Origin: Ectopseudomonas guguanensis
Lineage (GTDB): Bacteria > Pseudomonadota > Gammaproteobacteria > Pseudomonadales > Pseudomonadaceae
Direction: 5' to 3'
Assembly: GCF_900104265.1 (NCBI RefSeq)
Contig: NZ_FNJJ01000005.1
Span: 186,001-250,000, forward strand
DNA: 64,000 nt
Both the position numbers and the translations under genes were made by a program. Numbering within the stretch: position 1 is the stretch's first letter; every line of letters starts with the position of its first letter. Below, piece by piece: positions 16,894 to 26,590 of this stretch. The notes under the pieces were generated by a model. It was not told the DNA's origin. It did not search any database and saw nothing but the letters and a program-made list of their open reading frames with translations.

Positions 16894-17865
16894 ATGCAGA
16901 CTTTGTATCCGGAGATCAAACCCTACGCCCGCCATGAGCTGGCGGTCGAGCCGCCGCACGTGCTGTACGTCGACGAGAGTGGTTCGGCGGACGGGCTGCC
17001 GGTGTTGTTCATCCATGGTGGCCCGGGTGCCGGCTGCGACTCTGCCAGCCGCCGCTACTTCGACCCAGCCCTGTATCGCATCGTCACCTTCGACCAGCGC
17101 GGCTGCGGCCGCTCCACGCCTCATGCGAGCCTGGAGAACAACACCACCCAGGCGCTGATCAGCGATATCGAGCGTATTCGCGAGCACCTGGGGATAGACA
17201 GGTTCGTGCTGTTCGGCGGCTCCTGGGGCTCGACCCTGGCGCTGGCCTATGCACAGGCCCATCCACAGCGCGTGCACGGGCTGATTTTGCGCGGCATCTT
17301 CCTCTGTCGGCCGCAGGAATTCAGCTGGTTCTACCAGGAAGGCGCCAGCCGCCTGTTCCCCGATTACTGGGAAGACTACGTCGCACCGATTCCGCCTGAG
17401 GAGCGTGGCGATCTGATGCAGGCCTTCTACAAACGCCTGACCGGCGCCGACCAGATCGCTCAGATGCACGCGGCCAAGGCCTGGTCGACCTGGGAAGGGC
17501 GCACCGCCACCCTGCGTCCGAATACCCAGGTGGTCGAGCGCTTCAGCGAGGCGCACCGGGCGCTGTCCATCGCCCGTATCGAATGCCACTACTTCGTCAA
17601 CGACGCCTTTCTCGAGCCGAACCAACTGCTGCGTGACATGCCGAAGATCGCGCATTTGCCGGGCATCATCGTGCATGGCCGCTACGACGCCATCTGTCCG
17701 CTGGATAACGCCTGGGCGCTGCATCAGGCCTGGCCCAACAGTGAACTGCAGATCATCCGTGACGCCGGCCACTCGGCGGCGGAGCCTGGCATCACCGATG
17801 CACTGATCCGTGCCGCTGAGCAGATGGCCCGCCGTCTGCTCGACCTGCCGCCGGAGGATGCATGA
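16894..17865 (+). CDS. pip: Proline iminopeptidase
   Basis: 323-residue alpha/beta hydrolase of family S33 that removes N-terminal proline from peptides. The oxyanion motif HGGPGAG (about 47-53) and nucleophile elbow GGSWGS (Ser about 111) are present, with Asp in GRYDAICP and His in DAGHSA completing the triad. AGGAG precedes ATG 16894. It overlaps dtd by 4 bp (ATGA), so the two are co-expressed. Confidence 0.94.
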   Translation: MQTLYPEIKPYARHELAVEPPHVLYVDESGSADGLPVLFIHGGPGAGCDSASRRYFDPALYRIVTFDQRGCGRSTPHASLENNTTQALISDIERIREHLGIDRFVLFGGSWGSTLALAYAQAHPQRVHGLILRGIFLCRPQEFSWFYQEGASRLFPDYWEDYVAPIPPEERGDLMQAFYKRLTGADQIAQMHAAKAWSTWEGRTATLRPNTQVVERFSEAHRALSIARIECHYFVNDAFLEPNQLLRDMPKIAHLPGIIVHGRYDAICPLDNAWALHQAWPNSELQIIRDAGHSAAEPGITDALIRAAEQMARRLLDLPPEDA

Positions 17866-18299
17866 AGCTGCTGATCCAGCGCGTCAGCGCAGCCAGGGTC
17901 GAGGTCGAAGGTGAAGTGGTGGGGAGCATCGATCAGGGCCTGCTGGCGCTGGTCGGCATCGAGCCGCAGGACGATCAGACCAGCCTGACTCGCGCCCTGC
18001 ACAAATTGCTCAACTACCGCGTATTCAGCGACGAGGCGGGCAAGATGAACCGCTCGCTGGCGGATGTGCAGGGCGGGCTGCTGCTGGTCTCGCAATTCAC
18101 CCTGGCAGCCGATACCAGGAGTGGCATGCGCCCCAGCTTCTCCAGCGCGGCGCCGCCTGCGCAGGGCGCGGCACTGTTCGATGCCCTGGTCGAGCTGGCT
18201 CGGGCTCAGCACCCGCAGGTCGCCACCGGACGCTTCGGCGCCCATATGCAGGTGCACCTGGTCAACTACGGGCCGGTGACCTTTCTGCTGGAGGTGTAA
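17862..18299 (+). CDS. dtd: D-aminoacyl-tRNA deacylase
   Basis: 145-residue proofreading enzyme that frees D-amino acids from mischarged tRNA. Both cross-subunit motifs are visible: SQFTLAADT with SGMRPSF (about 77-92), and the C-terminal NYGPVTF Gly-cisPro motif (about 134-140). Length is typical. It is coupled to pip by an ATGA overlap. Confidence 0.95.
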   Translation: MKLLIQRVSAARVEVEGEVVGSIDQGLLALVGIEPQDDQTSLTRALHKLLNYRVFSDEAGKMNRSLADVQGGLLLVSQFTLAADTRSGMRPSFSSAAPPAQGAALFDALVELARAQHPQVATGRFGAHMQVHLVNYGPVTFLLEV

Positions 18300-18325
18300 G
18301 CCTGGCATTGAGGGACCCTCACAGC

Positions 18326-18415
18326 TTTCGCGGCTAAAGCCGCTCCCACATTAGTGTGGGACGCGCTGGAAAAGCAGGTCTGCCACCTCCCCGTGGGAGG
18401 GGCTTCAGCCGCGAC
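18326..18415. repeat. REP-like pair, CGCGGCTAAAGCCGCTCC family
   Basis: Facing copies at about 18326-18350 and 18391-18415 are separated by about 40 bp, in the dtd-rsmE convergent gap. They are variants of the family at 1339-1399 (TCCCAC in place of TCCTAC). Confidence 0.75.
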
Positions 18416-18467
18416 TAGCAATCAGCACTGTGCAGCGGGTAGACAACACGCAGCTCGTCCACCGCCC

Positions 18468-18488
18468 GTAGGGTGCGCCGCGCGCACC
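18468..18488. repeat. GTAGGGTGCGC palindrome
   Basis: Third copy of the 21-bp palindrome seen around cdhB. It lies 20 bp beyond the rsmE stop. Confidence 0.7.
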
Positions 18489-18508
18489 AGCGCTTCAGGG
18501 GAGCGCGA

Positions 18509-19219
18509 TCAGAACAACCTGGCCAGCAACGCCGGCACCGCCGTCTCCACGCGCAGAATGCGCTCCCCCAACTGTACCGGCTGCAGGCCTGCGGCCTCAC
18601 GCAGCAGCTCGACTTCGTAGGGAATCCAGCCACCTTCCGGGCCGATGGCCAGGGTCACCGGCTCCTGCACGGCGCGCGGGCAGGCCGGGTAGTCGCCCGG
18701 GTGGCCGATCAGACCCAGCGTGCCGCTTGCCAACGCCGGCAGGCGATCCTCGACGAAGGGCTTGAAGCGTTTCTCGATGCTCACCTCGGGCAGCACCGTA
18801 TCGCGCGCCTGCTCCAGGCCGAGAATCAGCTGTTCACGAAGCGCTTCGGGGGCGAGAAAGGGCGTCTGCCAGAAGCTCTTCTCCACCCGGTAGCTGTTGA
18901 CCAGCACCAGACGCGGTACGCCCATGGCGCTGACGGTTTGCAGCACACGTTTGAGCATCTTCGGGCGGGGTAGGGCGAGGATCAGGGTCAGCGGCAGTTT
19001 GGCCGGTGGCGGCTGGTCGAGGCTGACCTGCAGCTCTGCATGCTCGGCATCCAGCGCGAGCAGTTGGCCCTCGCCCATCAGCCCGCCAAGGCGACCGACG
19101 CGCAGGCGATCCCCCGCTTCGGCGCGATGCACCTCATGCAGATGCTTCAGGCGTCGGCCAGTGAGGCGGACCCGATCGACGCCGGTGAAATCGGCGTCTT
19201 CCAGCAGCAGCAGGTTCAC
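18509..19219 (-). CDS. rsmE: 16S rRNA m3U1498 methyltransferase RsmE
   Basis: 236-residue SPOUT-class methyltransferase. An N-terminal PUA-like domain (residues 1-70) is followed by the knotted domain, with [21 protein letters not shown] and the SAM-binding loop LAIGPEGGW near 195-203. It methylates U1498 of 16S rRNA at N3. The GTG at 19219 overlaps the tatC stop by 4 bases; the longer open frame runs back into tatC and is rejected. Confidence 0.93.
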   Translation of the reverse strand: MNLLLLEDADFTGVDRVRLTGRRLKHLHEVHRAEAGDRLRVGRLGGLMGEGQLLALDAEHAELQVSLDQPPPAKLPLTLILALPRPKMLKRVLQTVSAMGVPRLVLVNSYRVEKSFWQTPFLAPEALREQLILGLEQARDTVLPEVSIEKRFKPFVEDRLPALASGTLGLIGHPGDYPACPRAVQEPVTLAIGPEGGWIPYEVELLREAAGLQPVQLGERILRVETAVPALLARLF

Positions 19220-20010
19220 GACAGGGGCGCGGGCGGCTGGTCTTCGGGCTTGGCCTCTTCCTCGGCCGGCTCCTCGTCGCGCTTGCGCTTGACCAGCGCG
19301 CCGGCCAGCAGGCCGCTTTCGAACAGCAGCCACATCGGCACGGCCAGAAGCGTTTGCGAGAACACGTCCGGCGGCGTCAGCACCATGCCGACCACGAAAC
19401 AGCCGACGATCACGTAGGGACGGCTCTTGCGCAGGGTGGCGACGTCGACCAGGCCGACCCAGATCACCAGAAAGGTGGCGATGGGAATCTCGAAGGCCAC
19501 GCCGAAGGCGAAGAAAAGGGTCAGGACGAAGTCCAGGTACTGGCCGATGTCGGTCATCATCGCCACGCCCTGCGGGGTCACGCTGGCGAAAAAGCCGAAC
19601 ATGATGGGGAACACCACGAAATAGGCGAAGGCCATGCCCGCATAGAACAGGAAGATGCTGGAGATCAGCAACGGCACGGCGATGCGCCGTTCATGGGTGT
19701 ACAGCCCCGGCGCGATGAAGCCCCAGGCCTGGTGCAGGATCACCGGCATGCCAAGAAACAGCGCGCACATCAGCGTCAGCTTGAACGGCGTGAGGAAGGG
19801 CGAGGCGACGCCAGTGGCGATCATCGTCGCGCCTTCCGGCAGGTAGGCGCGCAGCGGCGCCGCCACTAGGGCGTAGATGTCCTGGGCGAAATAGAACAGG
19901 CCGGCGAAGATCACGAAGATAATCACCACACAACGCAGCAGGCGCGTGCGCAGCTCGGTCAGGTGCGAGACCAGGGGCATTTCCTGGTCGGCGTCCGGCA
20001 GTTTGCTCAT
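19216..20010 (-). CDS. tatC: Sec-independent translocase subunit TatC
   Basis: 264-residue six-helix membrane protein, the twin-arginine signal receptor of the Tat complex. It opens with the conserved [13 protein letters not shown] cytoplasmic motif and contains PAFLTPFK-like and FAYFVVFP helices. The C-terminus is a long acidic/basic tail ([17 protein letters not shown]). The start overlaps tatB by 4 bp. It exports folded proteins, such as phospholipases and redox enzymes, across the inner membrane. Confidence 0.96.
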   Translation of the reverse strand: MSKLPDADQEMPLVSHLTELRTRLLRCVVIIFVIFAGLFYFAQDIYALVAAPLRAYLPEGATMIATGVASPFLTPFKLTLMCALFLGMPVILHQAWGFIAPGLYTHERRIAVPLLISSIFLFYAGMAFAYFVVFPIMFGFFASVTPQGVAMMTDIGQYLDFVLTLFFAFGVAFEIPIATFLVIWVGLVDVATLRKSRPYVIVGCFVVGMVLTPPDVFSQTLLAVPMWLLFESGLLAGALVKRKRDEEPAEEEAKPEDQPPAPLS

Positions 20011-20345
20011 GGCTGGGGATTCTTGTCCTGGGCGGCGGGCTGGGGCGTTTCGGCGGGCTTGCCGGGTTCGCTACCCGGCTTGAGGCTGGTGGTGTCGAGG
20101 ATGTCCTGCTTCATCGCCTTCATTTCCCGCTCCAGTTCGAGAATCCGCTCGTTGTGCAACTGGCGGCGGATCTCGTCGGCGCCGATTTCGCGTTCCACCT
20201 CGGCCTTGATCGAGTTGAAGCTGCGCTTGATCCGACCGATCCACAGGCCGGCCGTGCGCACCGCGCCCGGTAGACGCTCAGGGCCGAGCACCACCAGAGC
20301 GACCAGGCCGACCAGCAGCAGTTCGGTAAAACCGATGTCGAACAT
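20007..20345 (-). CDS. tatB: Sec-independent translocase subunit TatB
   Basis: 112-residue protein with an N-terminal membrane helix ([25 protein letters not shown]), followed by an amphipathic helix and a charged, proline-rich tail. The GPERLP motif after the helix is characteristic. It pairs with TatC to recognise Tat precursors. It lies 3 bp after tatA in the tatABC operon. Confidence 0.95.
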   Translation of the reverse strand: MFDIGFTELLLVGLVALVVLGPERLPGAVRTAGLWIGRIKRSFNSIKAEVEREIGADEIRRQLHNERILELEREMKAMKQDILDTTSLKPGSEPGKPAETPQPAAQDKNPQP

Positions 20346-20348
20346 GGC

Positions 20349-20582
20349 TCAGTCTTTCTTCGCCGGCTCTTCGACCTTGCGTGCCTGGGCGTCGATGGTC
20401 TGCCCCTTGGGCTCTTCGACTGCCGGCTTGTCGGCTTCGCCGTTGTCCATCGACTTGCGGAAGCCCTTGATCGCGTCGCCCAGGTCCGAGCCCAGATTCT
20501 TCAGGCGCTTGGTGCCGAACAGCATGACCACGATGAGCAGGATGATCAGGAGTTGCCAGATGCTGATACCGCCGAAACCCAT
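20349..20582 (-). CDS. tatA: Sec-independent translocase subunit TatA
   Basis: 77-residue pore-forming Tat component. It has one N-terminal helix ([22 protein letters not shown]), the [20 protein letters not shown] hinge and amphipathic helix, and a charged tail. The ATG at 20582 starts exactly at the conserved MGFGGISIW; the longer frame overlaps the hisE region and is rejected. The ribosome site GGAG lies upstream. Confidence 0.95.
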   Translation of the reverse strand: MGFGGISIWQLLIILLIVVMLFGTKRLKNLGSDLGDAIKGFRKSMDNGEADKPAVEEPKGQTIDAQARKVEEPAKKD

Positions 20583-20604
20583 GATGAGTTCTCCGTTGTG
20601 AAAG

Positions 20605-20940
20605 TTATTCGGATTGCGGTCGCGCGGCTTTTTCCGCGTGGCCGGAGAGGCCGAAACGGCGATCCAGTTCATCCAGCACGGCCTGCGGATGCTGGCCGAG
20701 GGCGGCGAGCATGACCAGGCTGTGGAACCACAGATCGGCGGTTTCGTAGATCAGGTCCTTGCAGTCGCCGCTGGCGGCGGCGTCCTTGGCGGCGAGAATG
20801 GTTTCCACCGATTCCTCGCCGACCTTTTCCAGAATCTTGTTCAGGCCCTTGTGATACAGGCTGGCGACATACGAACTGTCCGGCGCTGCACCCTTGCGCG
20901 CTTCCAGTACCTCGGCCAGGCGGCTCAGGGTGTCACTCAT
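20605..20940 (-). CDS. hisE: Phosphoribosyl-ATP pyrophosphatase HisE
   Basis: 111-residue enzyme for the second step of histidine synthesis (PR-ATP to PR-AMP). The all-alpha NTP-pyrophosphohydrolase fold shows [15 protein letters not shown] and [17 protein letters not shown], the acidic metal-binding helices. The ATG at 20940 overlaps the end of hisI by 8 bp. In this organism HisE and HisI are separate proteins, as in other pseudomonads. Confidence 0.95.
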   Translation of the reverse strand: MSDTLSRLAEVLEARKGAAPDSSYVASLYHKGLNKILEKVGEESVETILAAKDAAASGDCKDLIYETADLWFHSLVMLAALGQHPQAVLDELDRRFGLSGHAEKAARPQSE

Positions 20941-21331
20941 GGCTGTGTCCTGCATAGATGGCGTGCGGATCTTTCAGCACGGCGTCGACGGTTTTCCAGC
21001 CGCCATTCTCGTACACGCGATAGAAGCAGCTCTCGCGCCCGGTGTGGCAGGCGATGCCGCCCAGCTGCTCGACCATCAGCACGATCACGTCGGCGTCGCA
21101 GTCCAGGCGCAGCTCGTGCAGCTTCTGCACATGGCCGGACTCCTCGCCCTTGCGCCACAGCTTGCCACGCGAGCGTGACCAGTAGATGGCGCGCTGTTCG
21201 CTGGCGGTGAGGGCGAGGGATTCACGGTTCATCCAGGCCATCATCAGGATGCGGCCGGTCTGGTGGTCCTGGGCGATGGCCGGCACCAGGCCGTCTTCGT
21301 TCCAGTGGATTTCGTCGAGCCAATCGTTCAT
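20933..21331 (-). CDS. hisI: Phosphoribosyl-AMP cyclohydrolase HisI
   Basis: 132-residue zinc enzyme for the third step of histidine synthesis. It shows the family's [13 protein letters not shown] opening, [10 protein letters not shown] and [18 protein letters not shown] substrate segments, and metal-ligand cysteines and aspartates in LDCDADVIV and [11 protein letters not shown]. It overlaps hisE and heads the hisIE-tatABC-rsmE set on the minus strand. Confidence 0.95.
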   Translation of the reverse strand: MNDWLDEIHWNEDGLVPAIAQDHQTGRILMMAWMNRESLALTASEQRAIYWSRSRGKLWRKGEESGHVQKLHELRLDCDADVIVLMVEQLGGIACHTGRESCFYRVYENGGWKTVDAVLKDPHAIYAGHSHE

Positions 21332-21401
21332 CGGTGTTCCAAATCTGCCGGGCCTGCCGGATGGTCAATTCGCCAAGTGTGCCAGTGCTGTGGCTAGCTG
21401 G

Positions 21402-22988
21402 CTATCGGCGCAGCACCAGATAGAGACCGCCGCCGACCATCAGCCAGGCCGGCCAGGCGGCCAGCAACGGCGCCAGGCCTTGAAGCGTGCCGGCGCCTAT
21501 CAGTGCTGCACCGAGCAGGCGTAGCGGCCATTGATCGCGGTCGGGGCGCTGCTCTTCGCGCTGCTGCGACCTCTGCAGGCGTTCCAGGGTGTCGCGGGCG
21601 ATCTGCGACAGGTGTGGCACCTGCTCGGCCTGTTGCTGCAGGTTGCGCAGCAGGTGCAGCGGGCTGATGCGCTCGCGCATCCAGCGCTCGAGGTAGGGCT
21701 GGGCGGTGCTCCACAGGTCCAGATCCGGGTACAGCTGGCGGCCCAGGCCTTCGATGTTGAGCAGGGTCTTCTGCAGCAGTACCAGCTGCGGCTGCACTTC
21801 CATGTTGAAACGACGTGCGGTCTGGAACAGGCGCAGCAGCAGCTGACCGAAGGAGATGTCCTTCAGCGGCTTTTCGAAAATAGGCTCGCACACGGTGCGG
21901 ATGGCGGCCTCGAACTCGTTGACCTTGGTTTCGGCCGGTACCCAGCCCGAGTCGATGTGCAGTTGTGCCACCTTGCGGTAGTCACGCTTGAAGAAGGCCA
22001 GCAGGTTGCGCGCCAGGTAGTCCTGGTCCTCGTCGGTGAGGCTGCCGACGATGCCGCAGTCGATGGCGATGTACTGCGGGCTCCAGGGCGTGCGGGTGCT
22101 GACGAAGATGTTGCCAGGGTGCATGTCGGCGTGGAAGAAACGGTCGCGGAACACCTGGGTGAAGAAGATCTCCACGCCGCGTTCGGCCAGCAGCTTCATA
22201 TCGGTGCGCTGGTCGGCCAGGGTGGCCAGGTCGGTCACCGGAATGCCGTAGATGCGCTCCATCACCAGCACCTGGTGGCGGCACAGGTCCCAGTAAACCT
22301 GCGGCACGTAGAGCAGTGGCGAGCCTTCGAAGTTGCGCCGCAGCTGGCTGGCGTTGGCCGCCTCGCGCAGCAGGTCGAGCTCGTCGTAGATGGTCTTCTC
22401 GTAGTCGCTGACCACATCCACCGGATGCAGGCGGCGAGCATCGGCAGAGGCCCTCTCGGCGATGCGGGCGAGCAGGAACAGCCAGGCCAGGTCCTGGCGG
22501 ATCACCGGCTTGAGGCCGGGGCGTACTACCTTGACCACCACTTCCTCGCCACTTTTCAACTGCGCGGCGTGCACCTGGGCCACCGAGGCCGAGGCCAGCG
22601 GCTGGCTGTCGAAGCGGGCGAACAGCTCGCTCACCGGCGCGCCGAGCTGCCGCTCGATCAGGGCGATGGCCTGATCCTCCGGGAAGGGTGGCACCTGATC
22701 CTGCAGGCGTGCCAGCTCGTCGGCGATGTCCGGCGGCAGCAGGTCGCGACGGGTGGACAGCAGCTGGCCGAACTTGATGAAGATCGGCCCCAGGTCCTCC
22801 AGAGCCAGACGCAGGCGCGCCCCGCGTGACAGCGCCAGCGGCCTGCGCGGCAGCCAGCGCCATGGCAGCAGCCAGGACAGCGCACGCAGCCAGAAGGGCA
22901 GCGGCAGCTCGAAGAGCATTTCGTCCAGTTGATAGCGGATCACTACGCGCTGGATGCGCAGCAGACGGCGAACGGCAAGCAGCTTCAT
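21402..22988 (-). CDS. ubiB: Ubiquinone biosynthesis kinase-like protein UbiB
   Basis: 528-residue member of the ABC1/ADCK/UbiB atypical kinase family, needed for ubiquinone synthesis. The defining KxGQ motif appears as [15 protein letters not shown] (about 76-90). A modified nucleotide loop, the [11 protein letters not shown] catalytic/metal motif (about 287-297) and AIDCGIVG follow. One or two membrane helices near the C-terminus (residues about 495-528) anchor it. The start overlaps ubiJ by 4 bp. Confidence 0.95.
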   Translation of the reverse strand: MKLLAVRRLLRIQRVVIRYQLDEMLFELPLPFWLRALSWLLPWRWLPRRPLALSRGARLRLALEDLGPIFIKFGQLLSTRRDLLPPDIADELARLQDQVPPFPEDQAIALIERQLGAPVSELFARFDSQPLASASVAQVHAAQLKSGEEVVVKVVRPGLKPVIRQDLAWLFLLARIAERASADARRLHPVDVVSDYEKTIYDELDLLREAANASQLRRNFEGSPLLYVPQVYWDLCRHQVLVMERIYGIPVTDLATLADQRTDMKLLAERGVEIFFTQVFRDRFFHADMHPGNIFVSTRTPWSPQYIAIDCGIVGSLTDEDQDYLARNLLAFFKRDYRKVAQLHIDSGWVPAETKVNEFEAAIRTVCEPIFEKPLKDISFGQLLLRLFQTARRFNMEVQPQLVLLQKTLLNIEGLGRQLYPDLDLWSTAQPYLERWMRERISPLHLLRNLQQQAEQVPHLSQIARDTLERLQRSQQREEQRPDRDQWPLRLLGAALIGAGTLQGLAPLLAAWPAWLMVGGGLYLVLRR

Positions 22989-23602
22989 GCGTCGGGCTTA
23001 TTGGCAGAAGTGAGGCGCTCGATGCGTGCTTCCAGGCGGTCGAGGGCGAGTTTGAGTTGGTCCAGTTCGGCGAAGCGCACATCGGCTTCGCGCTGGCCCA
23101 CCAGGGTTCGTGATTCTTCGGCCAGGTAGTCGGCCAGGTCCTGCCTGAGGCTGGCGGCGCCGTTGCTGGCCAGGTTCACTCGGCTGCGCAGATGACCGGC
23201 GAGCAGGGTGGTGGCCACCGGGCCGAGCCAGCGCGAGACTTCGTATTCCCAGTCCAGCTCCAGATCCTGCAGGACGCCGGCCAGTTGCAGCAGCACCGCG
23301 CTGTCGCCATCGAGCGATACTTCGGGACGATGCAGCACGGCGGTCTTCTCGCGGCTCAGGGCCAGGCGCGCCAGGCTGGCAGCTGGAGCTGTCAGCGTGC
23401 AGTCGGCGGGCGCATGCCATTGCGCAGCCAGCTGCAGGCCATCGCCGCTGGGCAGGATATACAGCTCAAGCGCAGGGCTCTGGCACTGCACGGCGATGAC
23501 CTTGCCGCTCAGCGATTGCAGACGCGGCAAGGCCGTACCATCGAGGCGCAGGACGCGGTTGAGGCCCGTCTCGACGCCTGCCAATAGTCCCGTAATGAGC
23601 AT
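22985..23602 (-). CDS. ubiJ: Ubiquinone biosynthesis accessory factor UbiJ
   Basis: 205-residue protein with an SCP2-like lipid-binding domain (about 15-115) and a C-terminal coiled coil ([21 protein letters not shown]). With UbiK it scaffolds the soluble ubiquinone-synthesis complex and binds intermediates. It sits between ubiE and ubiB, overlapping ubiB by 4 bp and sharing one base with the ubiE stop. Confidence 0.92.
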   Translation of the reverse strand: MLITGLLAGVETGLNRVLRLDGTALPRLQSLSGKVIAVQCQSPALELYILPSGDGLQLAAQWHAPADCTLTAPAASLARLALSREKTAVLHRPEVSLDGDSAVLLQLAGVLQDLELDWEYEVSRWLGPVATTLLAGHLRSRVNLASNGAASLRQDLADYLAEESRTLVGQREADVRFAELDQLKLALDRLEARIERLTSANKPDA

Positions 23603-24372
23603 TAAGGCTTGATGCCGCGGTGCAGGGCGACGATGCCGCCGGTCATGTTGTGGTAGGTGACGCGCTCGAAGCCGGCGTCGACCATCATCGCCTTGAGGGT
23701 TTCCTGATCCGGGTGCATGCGGATCGACTCGGCGAGGTAGCGGTAGCTGTCGGCATCGTTGGTGATCAGCTTGCCGGCCAGCGGCATGAAGCTGAACGAG
23801 TAGGTGTCGTAGACCTTGGCCAGCAGCGGGTTGCCGGGCTTGGAGAATTCCAGCACCAGCAGGCGGCCGCCGGGCTTGAGCACGCGCAGCATGGAGCGCA
23901 GGGCATCTTCCTTGTGGGTGACGTTGCGCAGGCCGAAGGCGATGGTGACCACGTCGAAGTGGTTGTCGGGGAAGGGCAGCTTTTCGGCATCGGCCTGGAC
24001 GAACTGCACGTTGCCCGCCACGCCCTTGTCCAGCAGGCGATCACGACCGACCTTGAGCATGGAGTCGTTGATGTCGGCCAGCACCACCTCGCCGGTGGGG
24101 CCGACGATGCTGGCGAACTTGCGGGTCAGGTCACCGGTGCCGCCGGCGATATCCAGCACACGGTTGCCCGGGCGCACGCCTGACAGCTCGATGGTGAAGC
24201 GCTTCCACAGGCGATGCAGGCCGCCGGACAGCACATCGTTCATCAGGTCGTACTTGGCCGCCACCGAGTGGAAGACTTCGGCCACTTTCTCCGCCTTCTG
24301 GCTTTCCGGCACGTCCTGGAAACCGAAGTGAGTGGTGGGTTCCTGCTCCTGGGCCTTGCGTGGATCGCTCAT
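23602..24372 (-). CDS. ubiE: Ubiquinone/menaquinone C-methyltransferase UbiE
   Basis: 256-residue class I SAM methyltransferase that methylates the quinone ring carbon. SAM motifs [16 protein letters not shown] (about 73-88) and [10 protein letters not shown] are intact, and the family signatures [19 protein letters not shown] and [20 protein letters not shown] are present. It is first in the ubiEJB set. A TAGAAT -10 candidate lies about 40 bp upstream on the minus strand. Confidence 0.96.
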   Translation of the reverse strand: MSDPRKAQEQEPTTHFGFQDVPESQKAEKVAEVFHSVAAKYDLMNDVLSGGLHRLWKRFTIELSGVRPGNRVLDIAGGTGDLTRKFASIVGPTGEVVLADINDSMLKVGRDRLLDKGVAGNVQFVQADAEKLPFPDNHFDVVTIAFGLRNVTHKEDALRSMLRVLKPGGRLLVLEFSKPGNPLLAKVYDTYSFSFMPLAGKLITNDADSYRYLAESIRMHPDQETLKAMMVDAGFERVTYHNMTGGIVALHRGIKP

Positions 24373-24459
24373 GTCGCTCTCACCGGATAGAAAACCGCCC
24401 CATTCTAAAGCTGCCTGCCGCCTTTGTCTTGCCTGGGTGCCAGGTGGGCTGGCGGGCTG

Positions 24460-24677
24460 TTAGCAGGCCGTTGAAAAACGTAGGCGAGGCAGCCAGTGCA
24501 AGGCAAAAACAGGCGAAAAACGGTCGGAGTCGCGCTCGACTTTACGAGCTGTAAATGAGCACTTGATTCGCTTCGCTCACCCCTTCGGGGCCGCGCTAAA
24601 GCGCGTTCAGCCTTCGGCTGTGAGCCTGTTTTTAACGCAGCAATGGCAACGTAGGTAGTTTTTCAACAGCCTGTTAG
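24460..24677. mobile_element. MITE-like element A (non-autonomous)
   Basis: About 218 bp bounded by imperfect inverted ends (17 of 20 positions match) reading GCAGGCCGTTGAAAAAC on the left and GTTTTTCAACAGCCTGTTA on the right. It has no coding capacity. It shares inner blocks with element B (34788-34933), including GTAGGCGAGGCAG, TGTAAATGAGCA and GCCTGTTTTTAACG-type stretches, but carries about 70 extra bp with nested small hairpins. It lies in the divergent ubiE / PHA-protein gap. Confidence 0.75.
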
Positions 24678-24732
24678 AGTGCTGTGACTTCATGCCGCAG
24701 TGCTGCGGCGCCTGCCAGTTCAAGGAGTTGCC

Positions 24733-25008
24733 ATGTCCCGCATTCGAGTCGAACGATCCCATACCCTCGGTCGCGAGGGCGCCCGCGAAAAGGCCGAGCG
24801 CCTGGCCGAACGCTTGGCCAGCGAGTACGACGTACGTTATCGCTGGAATGGCGACGTCCTGGAGTTCAAGCGCAGTGGTGCCGATGGCAGCATCGCGGTC
24901 GGTGAAGACACCGTGCGCGTCGAGCTCAAGCTCGGGCTGCTGCTGTCGCCCATGGGCGGCATGATCCAGCGCGAGATCGAGCAGGTGCTGGACAAATCTT
25001 TGGGTTGA
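24733..25008 (+). CDS. Polyhydroxyalkanoic acid system family protein
   Basis: 91-residue small protein of the PHA granule-region family, found beside pha loci in pseudomonads. It reads SRIRVERSHTLGREGAREKAERLAERLASEY, then beta strands (DVRYRWNGDVLEFKR) and a C-terminal KLGLLLSPMGGMIQREIEQVL segment, resembling a small START/Bet v1-like fragment. The exact function is unknown. The ATG at 24733 has AAGGAG upstream. MITE element A lies immediately upstream and may affect its promoter. Confidence 0.82.
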   Translation: MSRIRVERSHTLGREGAREKAERLAERLASEYDVRYRWNGDVLEFKRSGADGSIAVGEDTVRVELKLGLLLSPMGGMIQREIEQVLDKSLG

Positions 25009-25013
25009 AGAGG

Positions 25014-25116
25014 CTGCAGGCCGCAGGTAAGAGCAAAAGCAATTCGGCACACTGCCTGGCCTGAAGCCTGAAGCCTGAAGCCTGAAGCCTGAAGCCTGAA
25101 GCCTGAAGCCTGAAGC
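25014..25116. repeat. Heptamer-array element upstream of phaI
   Basis: A short left arm of CTGCAGG, CCGCAGG (25014-25027), a spacer, and then eight perfect tandem copies of the 7-bp unit CTGAAGC (25061-25116). The two arms are heptamers in inverted orientation. It ends 99 bp before the phaI start. Sister elements lie at 32694-32782, 37409-37436 and 43852-43956. Confidence 0.85.
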
Positions 25117-25215
25117 CGCTCCTAGTATGCGATTTCTAATTTTTCTCCCTAGGGTGTACCCAAGCCTGCATTCCGTGGGCGTTTCCGCTAACTGTAAAAG
25201 CGCGTGAGGTGCACC

Positions 25216-25662
25216 ATGTCGAAAGTCGCCGTGAAGAAGAAAGTCGAAGCCGTGGCCGAAGAAAAAGCCGGTCTGTTCGACGATGTGAAGGGCTATGCCC
25301 GCAAGATCTACCTCGCCGGTCTGGGTGCCTACGCCAAGGCCGGCGCCGAAGGCGCCGAGTACTTCAAGGAGCTGGTCAAGGCTGGCGAAGGCGTCGAGAG
25401 CAAGGGCAAGAAGCTGGTCGACGAGCAGGTCGAGGCCGCCAACAGCCAGATCGAGTCGGTGAAGAAGTCGGTCAACTCCAACGTCACCAGCGTCAAGGGC
25501 AAGGTCGAAGTTCAACTCGACAAGATCGAGAAGGCTTTCGATACTCGTGTGGCTTCCGCTCTGAACCGCATCGGCATTCCGTCCAAGCAGGATGTTGAAG
25601 CACTCTCTGCTAAGCTGGATGAGCTGAGCGCGTTGCTCGAGCATGTCGCGCGTACCAAATAA
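25216..25662 (+). CDS. phaI: Phasin PhaI
   Basis: 148-residue phasin that coats medium-chain PHA granules. It is mostly amphipathic helix with the family's YARKIYLAGLGAYAKAG segment (about 25-40) and the ending RVASALNRIGIPSKQDVEALSAKLDELSALL. The N-terminus is lysine-rich. The ATG at 25216 follows GAGGTG. It lies 10 bp before phaF and is homologous to the phaF N-terminal half, so the two arose by duplication. Confidence 0.93.
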   Translation: MSKVAVKKKVEAVAEEKAGLFDDVKGYARKIYLAGLGAYAKAGAEGAEYFKELVKAGEGVESKGKKLVDEQVEAANSQIESVKKSVNSNVTSVKGKVEVQLDKIEKAFDTRVASALNRIGIPSKQDVEALSAKLDELSALLEHVARTK

Positions 25663-25672
25663 GGAGATCAGG

Positions 25673-26524
25673 ATGGCTGTTAAGAAGAAAACCGAGAAAC
25701 AGACCAGCTCCTGGATCGGCGAGGTCGAGAAATACTCGCGTCAGATCTGGTTGGCAGGCTTGGGCGCTTACTCCAAGGTCAGCAAGGACGGCACCAAGCT
25801 GTTCGATACGCTGGTCAAGGACGGCGAGAAGGCCGAGAAGCTGGCCAAGAGCGAAGTCGACAAGCAGGTTGATGCGGTGAAAGCCGGTGTCGGCTCCAGA
25901 GTCGGCTCTGCCAAGTCCAAGGTCGACGAGGTCAAGGGCAAGGCGATCGGCAAGTGGAGCGAACTGGAAGAGGCGTTCGACAAGCGTCTGAACAACGCCA
26001 TTTCGCGCCTGGGTGTGCCCAGCCGCAACGAAGTGAAGGCGTTGAACGACAAGGTCGACAGCCTGACCAAGCAGCTGGAAAAAATCGCCGGCGTGTCGGC
26101 CAAGTCGGTGGCCAAGCCCGCTGCCAAAGCCGCACCCAAGCCTGCCGCGAAGGCCGCTGCCAAGCCCGCCGCGAAGCCGGCAGCCAAACCGGCCGCCAAG
26201 GCCGCAGCTAAACCGGCAGCAGCCAAACCGGCCGCGAAAGCCGCTGCCAAACCCGCTGCGAAGCCGGCTGCCAAGGCTGCAGCTAAACCCGCTGCCGCCA
26301 AGCCTGCTGCAGCAGCCAAGCCTGCTGCAGCAGCCAAGCCGGCTGCCGCCAAGCCTGCAGCCAAACCGGCTGCGGCTAAGAAGCCGGCCGCGAAAAAACC
26401 TGCTGCGCCCAAGGCGGCTGCACCGAAACCGGCAGCGCCTGCTGCAGCTCCGGCGGCCACGGCGACTCCGGCTGCTGCTCCGGCTCCGGCTGCTGCCCCG
26501 GCCACTCCAGCCACCCCGTCCTGA
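25673..26524 (+). CDS. phaF: Phasin / nucleoid-associated protein PhaF
   Basis: 283-residue bifunctional protein. Residues 1-140 form the phasin domain (YSRQIWLAGLGAYSKV, SRLGVPSRNEVKALNDKVDSL leucine-zipper-like stretch) that binds PHA granules. Residues about 150-283 are a histone H1-like tail of repeated KPAA/KAAAKPAA units that binds DNA, helping to segregate granules at division; it ends in a Pro/Ala-rich segment without lysine. The ATG at 25673 follows AAGGAG. The repeated tail codons are prone to length change. Confidence 0.94.
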   Translation: MAVKKKTEKQTSSWIGEVEKYSRQIWLAGLGAYSKVSKDGTKLFDTLVKDGEKAEKLAKSEVDKQVDAVKAGVGSRVGSAKSKVDEVKGKAIGKWSELEEAFDKRLNNAISRLGVPSRNEVKALNDKVDSLTKQLEKIAGVSAKSVAKPAAKAAPKPAAKAAAKPAAKPAAKPAAKAAAKPAAAKPAAKAAAKPAAKPAAKAAAKPAAAKPAAAAKPAAAAKPAAAKPAAKPAAAKKPAAKKPAAPKAAAPKPAAPAAAPAATATPAAAPAPAAAPATPATPS

Positions 26525-26538
26525 GTTTCACGGGACTG

Positions 26539-26567
26539 AAAACGCCCGGCCTGGTGCCGGGCGTTTT
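26539..26567. terminator. Bidirectional terminator between phaF and phaD
   Basis: Twelve-base stem AAAACGCCCGGC / GCCGGGCGTTTT with loop CTGGT. A-rich and T-rich flanks serve the convergent phaIF and phaD transcripts. Confidence 0.9.
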
Positions 26568-26590
26568 CGTTTCTCGCTCTGGGAGGCGCC

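Noticed and set aside
24460..24677. Small RNA gene in the ubiE upstream gap
   Set aside because: The hairpins are explained by the MITE-like element shared with 34788-34933; no separate promoter was recognised.
24607..25644. Long minus-strand frame of 345 codons across the PHA small-protein gene and phaI
   Set aside because: It is antisense to two real genes and its repeated LQASGFR-type stretch is only the translated heptamer array.
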